DNA of 64,000 nt, taken from the NCBI GenBank assembly GCA_963773745.1, contig CAVZCL010000005.1, forward strand, positions 2,170,001-2,234,000, read 5' to 3'. The stretch comes from UBA5069 sp963773745. GTDB taxonomy: Bacteria; Chloroflexota; Anaerolineae; Caldilineales; Caldilineaceae. The notes under the pieces are model-generated. The model ran no database searches. It was given only the letters and a program-made list of their open reading frames with translations, and was not told the origin of the DNA. This document shows, piece after piece, positions 39,772-47,636 of this stretch; the stretch's first letter is position 1, and each line of letters opens with the position of its first letter. A program made the position numbers and the translations under genes.

Positions 39772-41277
39772 CTACGCACTCTTGCGCATAAAAGCGAGCA
39801 CCGTGTCGCGCTGCGCGGCGTCGATTCCGCCCTGCGCCACGAGGTCATCCAGCAGTTCGCTCAACGTGAAGACGGCGTGCGCCTCAATGCCCGCTGCCGC
39901 CAGCTTGGCCACACCCCCCTGCTCGCGGTCAATCAGCACAATCGCATGCTCCACAATCATCCCGGCGGCGCGCAGGCGCTCGGCCGTGGCAATCGTGCTG
40001 CCGCCGCTGGTGATGAGGTCCTCGATAATGACCACGCGCTCGCCCGGCTGCCACGCGCCCTCGATCTCCTTGCCCAGCCCATGCTCCTTCACCTCCTTGC
40101 GGGGATAAATGAGGGGCAGGTCGCTCTCAAGCGCAACGGCGGTCGCAATGGGCAGGGCTGCGTAGGGAACGCCGCAGATACGGTCGCAGGGCAGCCCGCG
40201 CAGCAGGGCCGCATAGCGCGACGCCGCCTGGGCCAGCAGCGCAGGCCGGCTGACGAGCAGGCGCAGGTCCACGTAGATGGGCGATTCGATGCCGCTGGCG
40301 AGCTTGAAAGAACCGAACTTGATGGCGCCAAGCTCGTGCAGGGCGCTGCTCAATGTGGCATGGGCAGCATGGGCAGCGGGCGATGGCGGCGCCGTGCGCT
40401 TGGGCTCCGGTGCGGGACGGGGCGCGGCGGCAATCGTTGATCGGGCGCTGTTGATGGCATCGCGCAGCGTCATGGCCGCAGCGCGCATATCGTCCGCAGC
40501 GCAGACGCCGCGGCTGGCGTTAATGATGAGCCCCGCGCCGTCTGCGCGCAGGCCGGCGGCCAGGGTGGCCTCCAAATCGCCCCCTTGCGCCCCAATTCCG
40601 GGGACGAGGAACCACGCCCTGGGTGCGGCGGCGCGCACGACGGCCACCGCTTCGGGATAGGTCGCCCCCACCACCAGCCCCACATTGGGCGACCACGCCG
40701 CCGCTGCGCGCGCCACATGGACGTAGAGTGGCTGGTTGGGCTCACGGTCGAGCTGCTGCCAGTCGGCCACCTCCAGTTGCTGAAACTCGCCTGCGCTGGG
40801 GTTGCTTGTGTGGCAGAGAACGAAGAGCCCCTTGTCCGCATAGGCGGCGAAGGGCGCGATGCTGTCTCGTCCCAGATAGGGGCTGAGGGTGACCGCGTCT
40901 ACCTGCCACTCCTCGAAGCAGGCTTTCGCATAGGCAGCGGCAGTGCTGCCGATATCGCCGCGCTTGACGTCGAGAATCACCGGAATGGAGGCGGGAATCA
41001 GCGCCAGTGTCTCGCGCAATCCCGCGAGGCCCGGTGCGCCCAACGCTTCGTAGAAGGCGATGTTGGGCTTGTAGGCGCAAACAAGGTCGGAGGTAGCCTC
41101 GATGACCGCGCTGTTCCACGCCACCATGGCCGTTGCGAGCGCTGCCGGCGCGTTGCCGGGCGCACCTGTGCGGAAGCGAGCCGGAATTTGCTCGGGCGCA
41201 GGGTCCAGCCCAACGCAGAGCAGCGAGTTGTTGCGCTTGGCGGCAGCGGCGAGTTTTGCGAAGAAGCCAGTCTTCAT
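39772..41277 (-). CDS. pyrF/pyrE: Bifunctional orotidine-5'-phosphate decarboxylase / orotate phosphoribosyltransferase
   Basis: This 501-residue fusion starts at minus ATG 41277 with GGAGG upstream. The N-terminal part (about 1-275) is a type-2 OMP decarboxylase: LLCVGLDPAPEQIP, LDVKRGDIGSTAAAYAKA with catalytic K105, and VPGIGAQGGD. A Pro/Ala-rich linker (about 280-305) leads to an orotate phosphoribosyltransferase: IKFGSFKLASGIESPIYVDL, RKEVKEHGLGK, and the PRPP-binding VIIEDLITSGGST at about 416-428. Together they perform the last two steps to UMP. The order decarboxylase-transferase is the reverse of animal UMP synthase. The gene is unlinked to pyrB-pyrC 20 kb away and lies 103 bases downstream of the phosphatase gene. 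Confidence 0.95.
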   Translation of the reverse strand: MKTGFFAKLAAAAKRNNSLLCVGLDPAPEQIPARFRTGAPGNAPAALATAMVAWNSAVIEATSDLVCAYKPNIAFYEALGAPGLAGLRETLALIPASIPVILDVKRGDIGSTAAAYAKACFEEWQVDAVTLSPYLGRDSIAPFAAYADKGLFVLCHTSNPSAGEFQQLEVADWQQLDREPNQPLYVHVARAAAAWSPNVGLVVGATYPEAVAVVRAAAPRAWFLVPGIGAQGGDLEATLAAGLRADGAGLIINASRGVCAADDMRAAAMTLRDAINSARSTIAAAPRPAPEPKRTAPPSPAAHAAHATLSSALHELGAIKFGSFKLASGIESPIYVDLRLLVSRPALLAQAASRYAALLRGLPCDRICGVPYAALPIATAVALESDLPLIYPRKEVKEHGLGKEIEGAWQPGERVVIIEDLITSGGSTIATAERLRAAGMIVEHAIVLIDREQGGVAKLAAAGIEAHAVFTLSELLDDLVAQGGIDAAQRDTVLAFMRKSA

Positions 41278-41380
41278 GTGGGCGCCTCCATGGGGTTGTG
41301 CGGGTGGGGTGTGATGGGTGGATGTGCTGATTGGTTGCGGGCAAGAAAAACGGGCGAAGGATGCTCCCTCGCCCGCTGGT

Positions 41381-42010
41381 CTACACAAATGCCATCGCCG
41401 GCAAATACGGCTGGATTGGATTCGGCGCAAAGGCGAGACGAACGTCCCACGCTTGCGCTTCGTGCGGCCGTTTGGCCAGCCACGCAGCCGCAGGTGGCAG
41501 GGGATTGCGATGGTCGAACTGGCCGCGGTAGTGGTTGATCTCGGCATCAACCACGCCCAGGTGGCTAAGCATGGCGAGGACGCAACCGCCATGCGTCACA
41601 AGCGCCACCGGGCCGATTTGCACACTCTCGCGCGTAACGTGCTCGTAAAGCTTGAGCACGCGCGCCAGCACGGCGGCTTCGTTTTCGTCGCGCCGCCATT
41701 CGGCAATCGCGTACGATTCGAGCAGTTCGGCTCCGCACACGGAGGCGGCCAATGTTGCCGTGCGCTTGGTGCGCTCCAGCGGGCTGTGGTAAATGCGCAC
41801 AATGCCCTCGGCCTGCATATACTCGCCCAGAGCAAGCGCTTCGCGTTCGCCCACTGCAGTCAGCGGCGGGCCAGGCGGGATGTCGTAGGGAATCTCTTTT
41901 CGGTTCCGATCCGGCGTCGCGTGGCGCGCCAGGTACACGCACGGTGATGTATGCGCGCGTGCGGACGGCTGGGCGGGTTGTGCAGAAGCAACTGTCATCA
42001 CTGAATTCAT
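41381..42010 (-). CDS. Histidine phosphatase family protein
   Basis: The protein is about 209 residues from minus ATG 42010 (MNSVMTVAS; a second ATG at 41998 is possible). It has the phosphoglycerate-mutase-like signature LARHATPDRNR, with catalytic histidine, then IYHSPLERTKRTA, a central acid region RRDENE and VTHGGCVLAML with the second histidine. Such enzymes dephosphorylate small molecules or proteins through a phosphohistidine. The open frame continues upstream into the SRP RNA, but that extension is not coding. It precedes pyrF-pyrE on the same strand; a nucleotide- or sugar-phosphate substrate is possible but not shown. Confidence 0.82.
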   Translation of the reverse strand: MNSVMTVASAQPAQPSARAHTSPCVYLARHATPDRNRKEIPYDIPPGPPLTAVGEREALALGEYMQAEGIVRIYHSPLERTKRTATLAASVCGAELLESYAIAEWRRDENEAAVLARVLKLYEHVTRESVQIGPVALVTHGGCVLAMLSHLGVVDAEINHYRGQFDHRNPLPPAAAWLAKRPHEAQAWDVRLAFAPNPIQPYLPAMAFV

Positions 42011-42140
42011 CTTCCTGAAGCATTCGAGGCTATCAACTTGACTGCATTGCGTGATACAGCGCAGTGCGCATACAGCCGCAGTGCGCAATACAGCCGCATG
42101 GCGCAAAACGTTCGTGCGCTGTATTCGCTCCGCCAGCACA

Positions 42141-42240
<100 letters not shown>

Positions 42241-42273
42241 CGAAGCGAAGACAACGCACGAACGTTTTTGCTG

Positions 42274-42364
42274 TGGCGGAGAGGGAGGGATTTGAACCCT
42301 CGAACCTTTATGGGGTTACGAGCTTTCCAGGCCCGCGCCATAAACCGGACTAGGCGACCTCTCC
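42274..42364 (-). tRNA. tRNA-Ser (anticodon GGA)
   Basis: The minus strand reads a 91-nucleotide class II tRNA. Its acceptor GGAGAGG pairs with CCTCTCC, a G discriminator is followed by an encoded CCA, the T-arm is GGTTCAAATCC, and an extended variable arm is present. The anticodon loop CTGGAAA contains GGA, decoding UCC and UCU. It follows the hemD terminator and precedes the SRP RNA by 33 bases. Confidence 0.92.
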
Positions 42365-42425
42365 ACAGATGCACCTTCACAGACTGTCCAAGTATAGCCG
42401 AAACCAGCGCATCTGGCAAAGAAAA

Positions 42426-42530
42426 ACAACAGAACAGCGACACAAAGGCACAGAGAGGGCACAGAAGCTCTTCTCTGTGAGCCTCTGTGCCCTCTGTGCC
42501 CTCTGTGCCTTTGTGTCGCTGTTCTGTTGT
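42426..42530. terminator. 30-bp perfect-arm inverted repeat at the hemD stop
   Basis: Bases 42426-42455 pair exactly with 42501-42530. The inner part contains tandem CTCTGTGCC units. The outer arm touches the hemD stop at 42530-42532. The outer sequence ACAACAGAACAGCG recurs in the palindrome upstream of pyrC (20467-20524). It probably ends hemD transcription before tRNA-Ser. Confidence 0.75.
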
Positions 42531-43372
42531 CAGGAGGCAGCGCCAGCGAAGTGAGCCGCAATCGCGTCCACGAGCGCTGTAATGGTGTGCGGCAGGGGCA
42601 CAACGTCCACGTGCAGGCCAAAGTCACGGGCCGCTTCGGCCGTCAGCGGGCCAATGCAGCCAACGAGCACGTTGTCGAGCATGGCGAGCGTGCCACCTTC
42701 GGCCTTGATGCGCTTGGAGAAGTAGCGCACGGCCGTGGGAAAGGTGAAGGTGATGGCGTCTACCTTGCCCTCCCAGAGCATGGCGGGCACGGCATCGCCC
42801 CCCCTGCCAATCAGCGTGCGGTACGCGTTGATGGCGTCCACCTCGGCGCCGGTGCCCTTGAGGCACTTCGCCAGCGTGGCGCGCGTGGTGGCCGACTGCG
42901 GCAGCAACACGCGAATGCCCGGGCGCAGCTGCAGTTGATCGGCCACAAGTTCGGGCGTATAGACTTCGGGCGCAAAGTCGCTGCGGATGCCGAGCAGTTC
43001 GTCGGTCCACTGCTCCGTCATGCAGCCAATTGTGGCCACCCTCAGGCGGCGTGGGAAGCGCGACGGATCGAGCCCCAGTGCTCTGATGCGATCGGAGACA
43101 ACGAGGATCGTGTCGGCGTCATTGAGGACGAGCCAGTCGTAGACGCCGTCGGCTGCCGAGCGCAGGGCGTGGTCGAGTTCTTCGGTGTTTTCGTAGGGCG
43201 CGATGTCAATTGCGGGATAGAGGTGCGTTTGGGCCCCCAGCGCAGAGAAGCGGCGCTGCTGCTCCTGGGCCTGCTCGGCATCGTGGGTAATGACCACGCG
43301 AATGCCTGCGAGGGGCTTGGTGGGATCGGGCTGGGCGGCGGCTGTCGCCGAGAGATTTGTCATGGCATCCAT
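42530..43372 (-). CDS. hemD: Uroporphyrinogen-III synthase
   Basis: The protein has 280 residues from minus ATG 43372. The two-domain HemD pattern is recognisable: GIRVVITHDAEQAQEQQRRF at the start, then YDWLVLNDADTILVV where the family has W(V)xFTSxN, and ATIGCMTEQW (the family's VGxxTA position). The second half has RPGIRVLLPQSATTRATLA and DAITFTFPTAVRYFSK. It inverts and cyclises ring D of hydroxymethylbilane to make uroporphyrinogen III, the common precursor of heme and cobamides. Sequence conservation in this family is low, so a related HEM4-domain protein is possible. No other heme gene is adjacent. Confidence 0.75.
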   Translation of the reverse strand: MDAMTNLSATAAAQPDPTKPLAGIRVVITHDAEQAQEQQRRFSALGAQTHLYPAIDIAPYENTEELDHALRSAADGVYDWLVLNDADTILVVSDRIRALGLDPSRFPRRLRVATIGCMTEQWTDELLGIRSDFAPEVYTPELVADQLQLRPGIRVLLPQSATTRATLAKCLKGTGAEVDAINAYRTLIGRGGDAVPAMLWEGKVDAITFTFPTAVRYFSKRIKAEGGTLAMLDNVLVGCIGPLTAEAARDFGLHVDVVPLPHTITALVDAIAAHFAGAAS

Positions 43373-43534
43373 CCGTTTGAAATTGAAGGCGAGCACGCTG
43401 GCGTGCGCGCACCGGCGCGCATACGGGGCGCAATTGTGAGCGGCGCAGCCGGAAATCCCCCGCGCCTGCAACCATTGTGCGCGCAAAAGCGCCTTTGGTC
43501 AAGGTGCGAATGTCCCTCATCTGAAGCGGAAATG

Positions 43535-44371
43535 TCATGTCGTGGCGCTTTCGCCGGCGAGCGCCGCGCGCAGGCGAGGCACCGCTGCTGCGCCCGCACG
43601 CTCGCCGCTTGCGACAATTTCGGCAAGCTGCTGCAGGCCGCGCAACGTGGAGACGCCCTCGGGCAGCGAGGGCCGAAGCAGCACTTCGGGCGCGGCATCA
43701 CGCAGGCGATAATCGGTGACCACGCGCATGAGGATCGTTTGCGAGCGCCACACGTCATTGATCATGCGCCAGTTCTGCGCAATCGCAAGATCTTCGCTGC
43801 CGCCCACAAGACCGGCGAAGGAGACATCCACGGCCAGCACCACATCAGCGCCCATCGCGCGCACAATGTCTGCGGGCACGTTGTTGACGAGGCCGCCATC
43901 GACCAGTATTCTGCCGTGATACTTGACGGGATCAAAAATGCCTGGGAGAGCCATGGTGGCGTTGAGCGCCTCCATGAGCGGCCCCTTGCGCAGAATAACT
44001 TGCTCGCCGCTGAGGACGTCGCACGCGCAAACCGCAAGGGGAATCTGCAGATCATCGAAGGTGCGCGTCTCGCTGATGACCCCGGCAAAGTAACGCATGA
44101 CGCTGCGTCCTGAGGAGAGTGCACGCCGCCCGGGCCACCAATCCAGCAGGCGCAGGATGCCGCTGAGGGAATTGAGATTGCCGATTTCCTCCTGCAACTG
44201 CTCCGGCGTCACGCCGGCGGCGATGGCTGCGCCGATGAGCCCGCCCATGCTGGTGCCCGCAATGGCCACAATGGGCAAATCGGCAGCGTTGAGCGCGCGC
44301 ACAACGCCAATGTGCGCCAGCCCGCGCATGCCGCCGCCACCCAATGCGATGCCCAGCGTTCGTCTGCTCAT
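43535..44371 (-). CDS. Patatin-like phospholipase / esterase (RssA-type)
   Basis: This 278-residue cytoplasmic serine hydrolase has all three patatin elements: oxyanion loop ALGGGGMRGLAHIG (about 9-22), nucleophile elbow AGTSMGGLIG (Ser near residue 41), and DGGLVNNVP with the catalytic aspartate (near 159). The Ser-Asp dyad hydrolyses acyl esters of lipids. Members of this bacterial subgroup are usually of unknown physiological substrate. Its start directly abuts the stop of the YjbQ gene (TGAATG), so the two are cotranscribed. There is no signal peptide. Confidence 0.92.
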   Translation of the reverse strand: MSRRTLGIALGGGGMRGLAHIGVVRALNAADLPIVAIAGTSMGGLIGAAIAAGVTPEQLQEEIGNLNSLSGILRLLDWWPGRRALSSGRSVMRYFAGVISETRTFDDLQIPLAVCACDVLSGEQVILRKGPLMEALNATMALPGIFDPVKYHGRILVDGGLVNNVPADIVRAMGADVVLAVDVSFAGLVGGSEDLAIAQNWRMINDVWRSQTILMRVVTDYRLRDAAPEVLLRPSLPEGVSTLRGLQQLAEIVASGERAGAAAVPRLRAALAGESATT

Positions 44372-44794
44372 TCAGTCACCCATGAGCGTGGCCACAATGC
44401 GCCGGGGGCCGCCGTTGTTGCGGAATTCAAGCAGATAGATCCCCTGCCACATCCCGAGTGCAAGTGCGCCCTCGGACACAGGAATCAGCAGCGACGGGCC
44501 TACAAGCACAGCTTTGATGTGCGCCGCCATGTCGTCAGCCCCTTCGTAGCGGTGCGTGTAGCGCTCTGCGCCATCAGGCGCGAGGCCATCAAGATGCGTG
44601 GCGAGGTCGGCGCGCACATCGGGTGAGGCGTCTTCGTTGAGCGCCAGCGCCGCCGATGTGTGCTGCAGAAAGAGGTGCAGCAGGCCAATCCGCGCTGCTC
44701 CCAGCGCTGGCAGCTGGCGCACAATTTCGTTCGTGATGAGGTGGACGCCACGAGGCCGTGCCGAGAGGGTGATGAAGGTCTGTGCGGGCGTCAT
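44372..44794 (-). CDS. YjbQ-family protein
   Basis: This 140-residue protein starts at minus ATG 44794; an upstream in-frame ATG has no ribosome site. Family signatures are GVHLITNEIVRQL, LHLFLQHTSAALALNEDAS and IPVSEGALALGMWQGIYLLE, with the metal-binding His/Glu positions present (HTSAAL, NED, WQGIYLLEF). YjbQ proteins have weak thiamin-phosphate synthase activity in vitro, but their true role is unsettled. Its stop abuts the patatin start. Confidence 0.88.
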   Translation of the reverse strand: MTPAQTFITLSARPRGVHLITNEIVRQLPALGAARIGLLHLFLQHTSAALALNEDASPDVRADLATHLDGLAPDGAERYTHRYEGADDMAAHIKAVLVGPSLLIPVSEGALALGMWQGIYLLEFRNNGGPRRIVATLMGD

Positions 44795-44938
44795 GGCGCG
44801 GTGATTCTCGTTGCGTGCCTCCGGTATGCCCATGCAATCGCTGCGTGATTCCTTGCAGGGGCGGTGCATACCGCAGTTGGTATGGGGTCGAGGCGTCCAG
44901 TCATACGGCGGCTTGCACCGGCGCTACGAATGTGCTCG

Positions 44939-45301
44939 TTACGCTGATCTGTTGCCATCCATCAAAGCCACAAGGCGCTTGCCGGCTGTCATGCGGTAGC
45001 TGTCGTGGATCAACCCAGCAGCGTGCACCCAGTCCACCTCCCTGTCGAGCCAGACGCCAATCCAGCCATGACGGCCCACATAGGGTGGCACGAAGCAATG
45101 CTCGGGGTCCGATTCGACGATGGCTGCCTGCAGCCCATGCGCGGCTTTGCACCACATGGACTCGCGCCCGTCGGCCGGGTGGCGCATGGCGAAGATTTTG
45201 CCGCGCACCTTGAACACCGGGTCGCCGACGCCGCCTGTCTCGACGCTCTCGGGCAGCGCGAGACAGATCGCGCGCAGCCGTTCCAAAGCAGTTTCACTCA
45301 T
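44939..45301 (-). CDS. MmcQ/YjbR family protein
   Basis: This 120-residue protein of the double-wing CyaY-like fold has typical family segments: LRAICLALPESVETGGVGDP, VFKVRGKIFAM, PPYVGRHGWIGVWLD and LIHDSYRMTAGKRL. These proteins are thought to bind DNA or act as small adaptors; their function is not established. It is encoded between a methyltransferase gene and the YjbQ-patatin pair, with short gaps of 42 and 144 bases on either side. Confidence 0.88.
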   Translation of the reverse strand: MSETALERLRAICLALPESVETGGVGDPVFKVRGKIFAMRHPADGRESMWCKAAHGLQAAIVESDPEHCFVPPYVGRHGWIGVWLDREVDWVHAAGLIHDSYRMTAGKRLVALMDGNRSA

Positions 45302-45343
45302 CTATCGTCTCGTTCATCGCCCAGCCGAAGGTGTGCGACGGGC

Positions 45344-45979
45344 CTACCACTGCGCCGGCGCTTCGTTGCGGCGGAGCAGATACCAGCGGCAGGGGTGGCG
45401 ATCGGGGCGGGCGCGCTCAATCGAGAAGACCTCGAGGTGGGGTGCAAAGGCCTCGGCAACTTCGTTCTCCTCCATACCGCGAATGCGCTCAGGGTCGTCG
45501 TCGGGCGGTGGAATACGGTCGAAGGCGTAGAGGTGGTAGAAGCCACCCGGGGCGAGATTGGCGATCACCCCCTCCACATAGCCGGCGCGCGCCTCGGGCG
45601 GCAGGCCGTGGAGGCAGCCCACATCCAGAATATAGCTGGCGCCAAGGGCGGAGAAGGGCAGGCGGGTCACATCGCCCAGCAGAAAGCGTGCGCGCTCGCG
45701 CAGCGCGCCTTCGCCGGCGGCGGCATAAGCGGCAACGCGCCGCTGGCCCACAACAAGCGGCTCAATCACATAGTCGACGCCAATGGTGTGCAGCCCCAGG
45801 CGCGCCAGGTAGAGCACATTCGTGCCCGGGCCGCAGCCCAGGTCCAGCGCAAGGCCGCGCCGAGGCAGCTGACGAGACATCCAGAAGCGCTGCACCTCAG
45901 GAGGCGTTTGGCGCGTGTCCCACGGCGTATTTCCCGACTGGTAATGCTCTTCAAAGCGGCTGCGTTGCGAGAGGGACAT
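45344..45979 (-). CDS. Class I SAM-dependent methyltransferase
   Basis: This 211-residue methyltransferase opens with HYQSGNTPWDTRQTPPEV, a sequence common to thiopurine-methyltransferase-like and TehB-like small-molecule methyltransferases. Motif I is LALDLGCGPGTNVLYLARLG, motif II GVDYVIEPL, and motif IV ASYILDVGCLHGL, where the DxGxxH signature matches the same group. The methyl acceptor is unknown. It is the first gene of a minus-strand cluster leading to MmcQ/YjbR, YjbQ and patatin. Confidence 0.87.
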   Translation of the reverse strand: MSLSQRSRFEEHYQSGNTPWDTRQTPPEVQRFWMSRQLPRRGLALDLGCGPGTNVLYLARLGLHTIGVDYVIEPLVVGQRRVAAYAAAGEGALRERARFLLGDVTRLPFSALGASYILDVGCLHGLPPEARAGYVEGVIANLAPGGFYHLYAFDRIPPPDDDPERIRGMEENEVAEAFAPHLEVFSIERARPDRHPCRWYLLRRNEAPAQW

Positions 45980-46041
45980 GGCTGCTTTCCAGTGGCCTCA
46001 CGTGGCCTTGCTGTGTGGCGCCTTGCTGTGTGGCGCCTTAC

Positions 46042-46524
46042 TCAGTCGGCAATGGGATTCAGCGTCAGGCGCATGAGGGGCAGCGAGCGCCGTTGGCCCT
46101 CGAGCACGTAGCCAACTTCGCCCACGGTTTCGGCGCCCATTTTGGCGTAGAAGCCCTCGGCGTTGGGATCGGATTCAAGCTCGATGTGGGCTGCGCCGGC
46201 TGTCCGCGCGCGCTCGATCGCATGGCGCATCATTGCGCTGCCAATGCCCTGGCGGATGGCTACGGGCATCACCCAAAGGTCATCGAGCACGAGCCGCGGT
46301 GGCTCGCCCACGAGTGCATAGAAGCCCAGAATGACATCATCGAGCAGCGCCACCCATACGTCGTGCTTCTGGATGAAGTCGGGCGTAATCGTCAACTGGT
46401 TGTGCCAGAGTTCAATCCAGTGCGCAGGGTAGCCCCAATAGCTCTTGGCAGCAATCGCAATCTGCGAGAGGCGTGCGGCATTCTGCCCCACGGCGCGCCG
46501 GATGATCGGTTCATTTCGCATCAT
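46042..46524 (-). CDS. GNAT-family N-acetyltransferase
   Basis: This 160-residue single-domain enzyme begins MMRNEPIIRRAVGQNAARLS. It has the acetyl-CoA pyrophosphate-binding loop VMPVAIRQGIGSAMMRHAIE, then HIELESDPNAEGFYAKMGAE, the usual end of the fold. These features are close to those of small-molecule or ribosomal-protein acetyltransferases. The substrate cannot be inferred. It lies between the methyltransferase gene and ppa, each with a gap, so it is probably independently expressed. Confidence 0.87.
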   Translation of the reverse strand: MMRNEPIIRRAVGQNAARLSQIAIAAKSYWGYPAHWIELWHNQLTITPDFIQKHDVWVALLDDVILGFYALVGEPPRLVLDDLWVMPVAIRQGIGSAMMRHAIERARTAGAAHIELESDPNAEGFYAKMGAETVGEVGYVLEGQRRSLPLMRLTLNPIAD

Positions 46525-46642
46525 ATTGAATGTCTCCCTGATCGCTGCGCGCGTGCAACCCGATTAGGGGTTGAAGGCCCGCGCGGTGCAGGTGCTAAAG
46601 AGATGCCGTCATGAAATGCACACCTCTGTACATGGATGAACG

Positions 46643-46716
46643 TGGATGAACGCTGCGTAACACGGATGACGATGACGCTTGTGCGATTCGAATCCGCGTC
46701 AACCAGCGTTCATCCA
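46643..46716. repeat. Inverted repeat of GGATGAACGCTG units downstream of ppa
   Basis: TGGATGAACGCTG at 46643-46655 and its exact complement at 46704-46716 enclose 48 bases, and further GGATGA units flank the left arm. It occupies the 245-base gap between ppa and the GNAT gene. It may form a weak terminator for ppa; nothing else is seen in the gap. Confidence 0.45.
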
Positions 46717-46769
46717 GCGCTCAGCCGCGCACTGGAGATGCGGATTTCATCCAGCATCGGTTCAGGTCG

Positions 46770-47381
46770 CTACTGGCCATATTCCTCATAGTAATCCTTG
46801 AGCGCCGCCTCAACCACCTGCATGGCGTGGTTGGCGTCATAGGTGCGCTGAATCGTTAGTTTGGCCTCTTCGCCGGGCACCAGCTTGTAGGTGGAAAAGT
46901 AGTGGCTCAGGCGCTCGATAAGCACGGGCGGCACGTCGTTAATGTCCTGCGCGTGGCCGTAGACCATGTCGTTCTCGAGGACGGCGATGATCTTGTCGTC
47001 GGCCTCACCGTGGTCGTCCACATCAAAGCCGCCGACAACACGTGCGTTGAGGATCACCTCGGCGCGGTTGATAGGGCGCTCGCTGATCACGCAGATGTCC
47101 AGCGGGTCGCCGTCGCCGCGCTCGGACTTCGTGGAAAGCGCCGCGACGCGGCTGTCGCAGTAGGTGCGCGGTATGAAGCCGTAGAGCGCCGGCGGCTGCG
47201 ACGAACTGCGCTGCGGGCGGTCCACACGCATGTAGCCGGTGGTCTTGTCCACCTCGTACTTGATCACGTCAAACGGCGTAATTTCGATGTAGGCGTGGAC
47301 AATGCGGGGCGGGTCCTTGCCTGCTTCGAGTCCATGCCAGGGATGGGGTCGCCAGCGGTAGAAGGGCGGTGGGAACTGCAT
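46770..47381 (-). CDS. ppa: Inorganic pyrophosphatase (family I)
   Basis: The enzyme has 203 residues from minus ATG 47381. Family I motifs are EITPFDVIKYEVDKTTGYM, YGFIPRTYCDS, the signature GDGDPLDICVISE with the metal-binding aspartates, DDKIIAVLEND and a final HYFSTYK. It hydrolyses the pyrophosphate released in biosynthesis, pulling nucleotide and polymer synthesis forward. The chain is slightly longer than the E. coli enzyme and has a Trp/His-rich start (FYRWRPHPWHG). A promoter lies 40-76 bases upstream. Confidence 0.95.
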   Translation of the reverse strand: MQFPPPFYRWRPHPWHGLEAGKDPPRIVHAYIEITPFDVIKYEVDKTTGYMRVDRPQRSSSQPPALYGFIPRTYCDSRVAALSTKSERGDGDPLDICVISERPINRAEVILNARVVGGFDVDDHGEADDKIIAVLENDMVYGHAQDINDVPPVLIERLSHYFSTYKLVPGEEAKLTIQRTYDANHAMQVVEAALKDYYEEYGQ

Positions 47382-47427
47382 GCGTCGGTTCCTCTCGGTT
47401 TCGGAATGTTCGGTGCCTGCGGGTGAC

Positions 47428-47457
47428 AGTGTACCGCGACTGTGGCGCTGGCTGCAA
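47428..47457 (-). promoter_or_regulatory. Candidate ppa promoter
   Basis: On the minus strand TTGCAG (47457-47452), an 18-base spacer and TACACT (47433-47428) form a housekeeping-type promoter 47 bases before the ppa start. Confidence 0.55.
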
Positions 47458-47636
47458 TGGCGGTCGCGCATGGACGACCAAGCGCCATTGCGGGCTGCTG
47501 TCAACAACTGACCGCCTGGTGGAATTTTCTGCACGGCCAGGGCGTCTCCTGGCCAGCCCTGTGATGGTGCAAATCGTTGAATCCACGCGCAGACAACTGT
47601 ACGGGCTTTGCAGCGAATGATTGGCCTGGAGGTCTG

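Noticed and set aside
39772..41592. A 606-residue pyrF-pyrE protein starting at 41592
   Set aside because: The extra part is antisense to the histidine phosphatase gene and ribosome-site evidence favours 41277.
42426..42530. CRISPR-like array of CTCTGTGCC units
   Set aside because: The units are only 9-10 bases, directly adjacent without spacers, and form one arm of an inverted repeat.
46678..46700. A tRNA T-arm-like stretch GCGATTCGAATCCGC
   Set aside because: No acceptor stem, anticodon arm or D-arm can be built around it; it lies within the GGATGAACG inverted-repeat gap.
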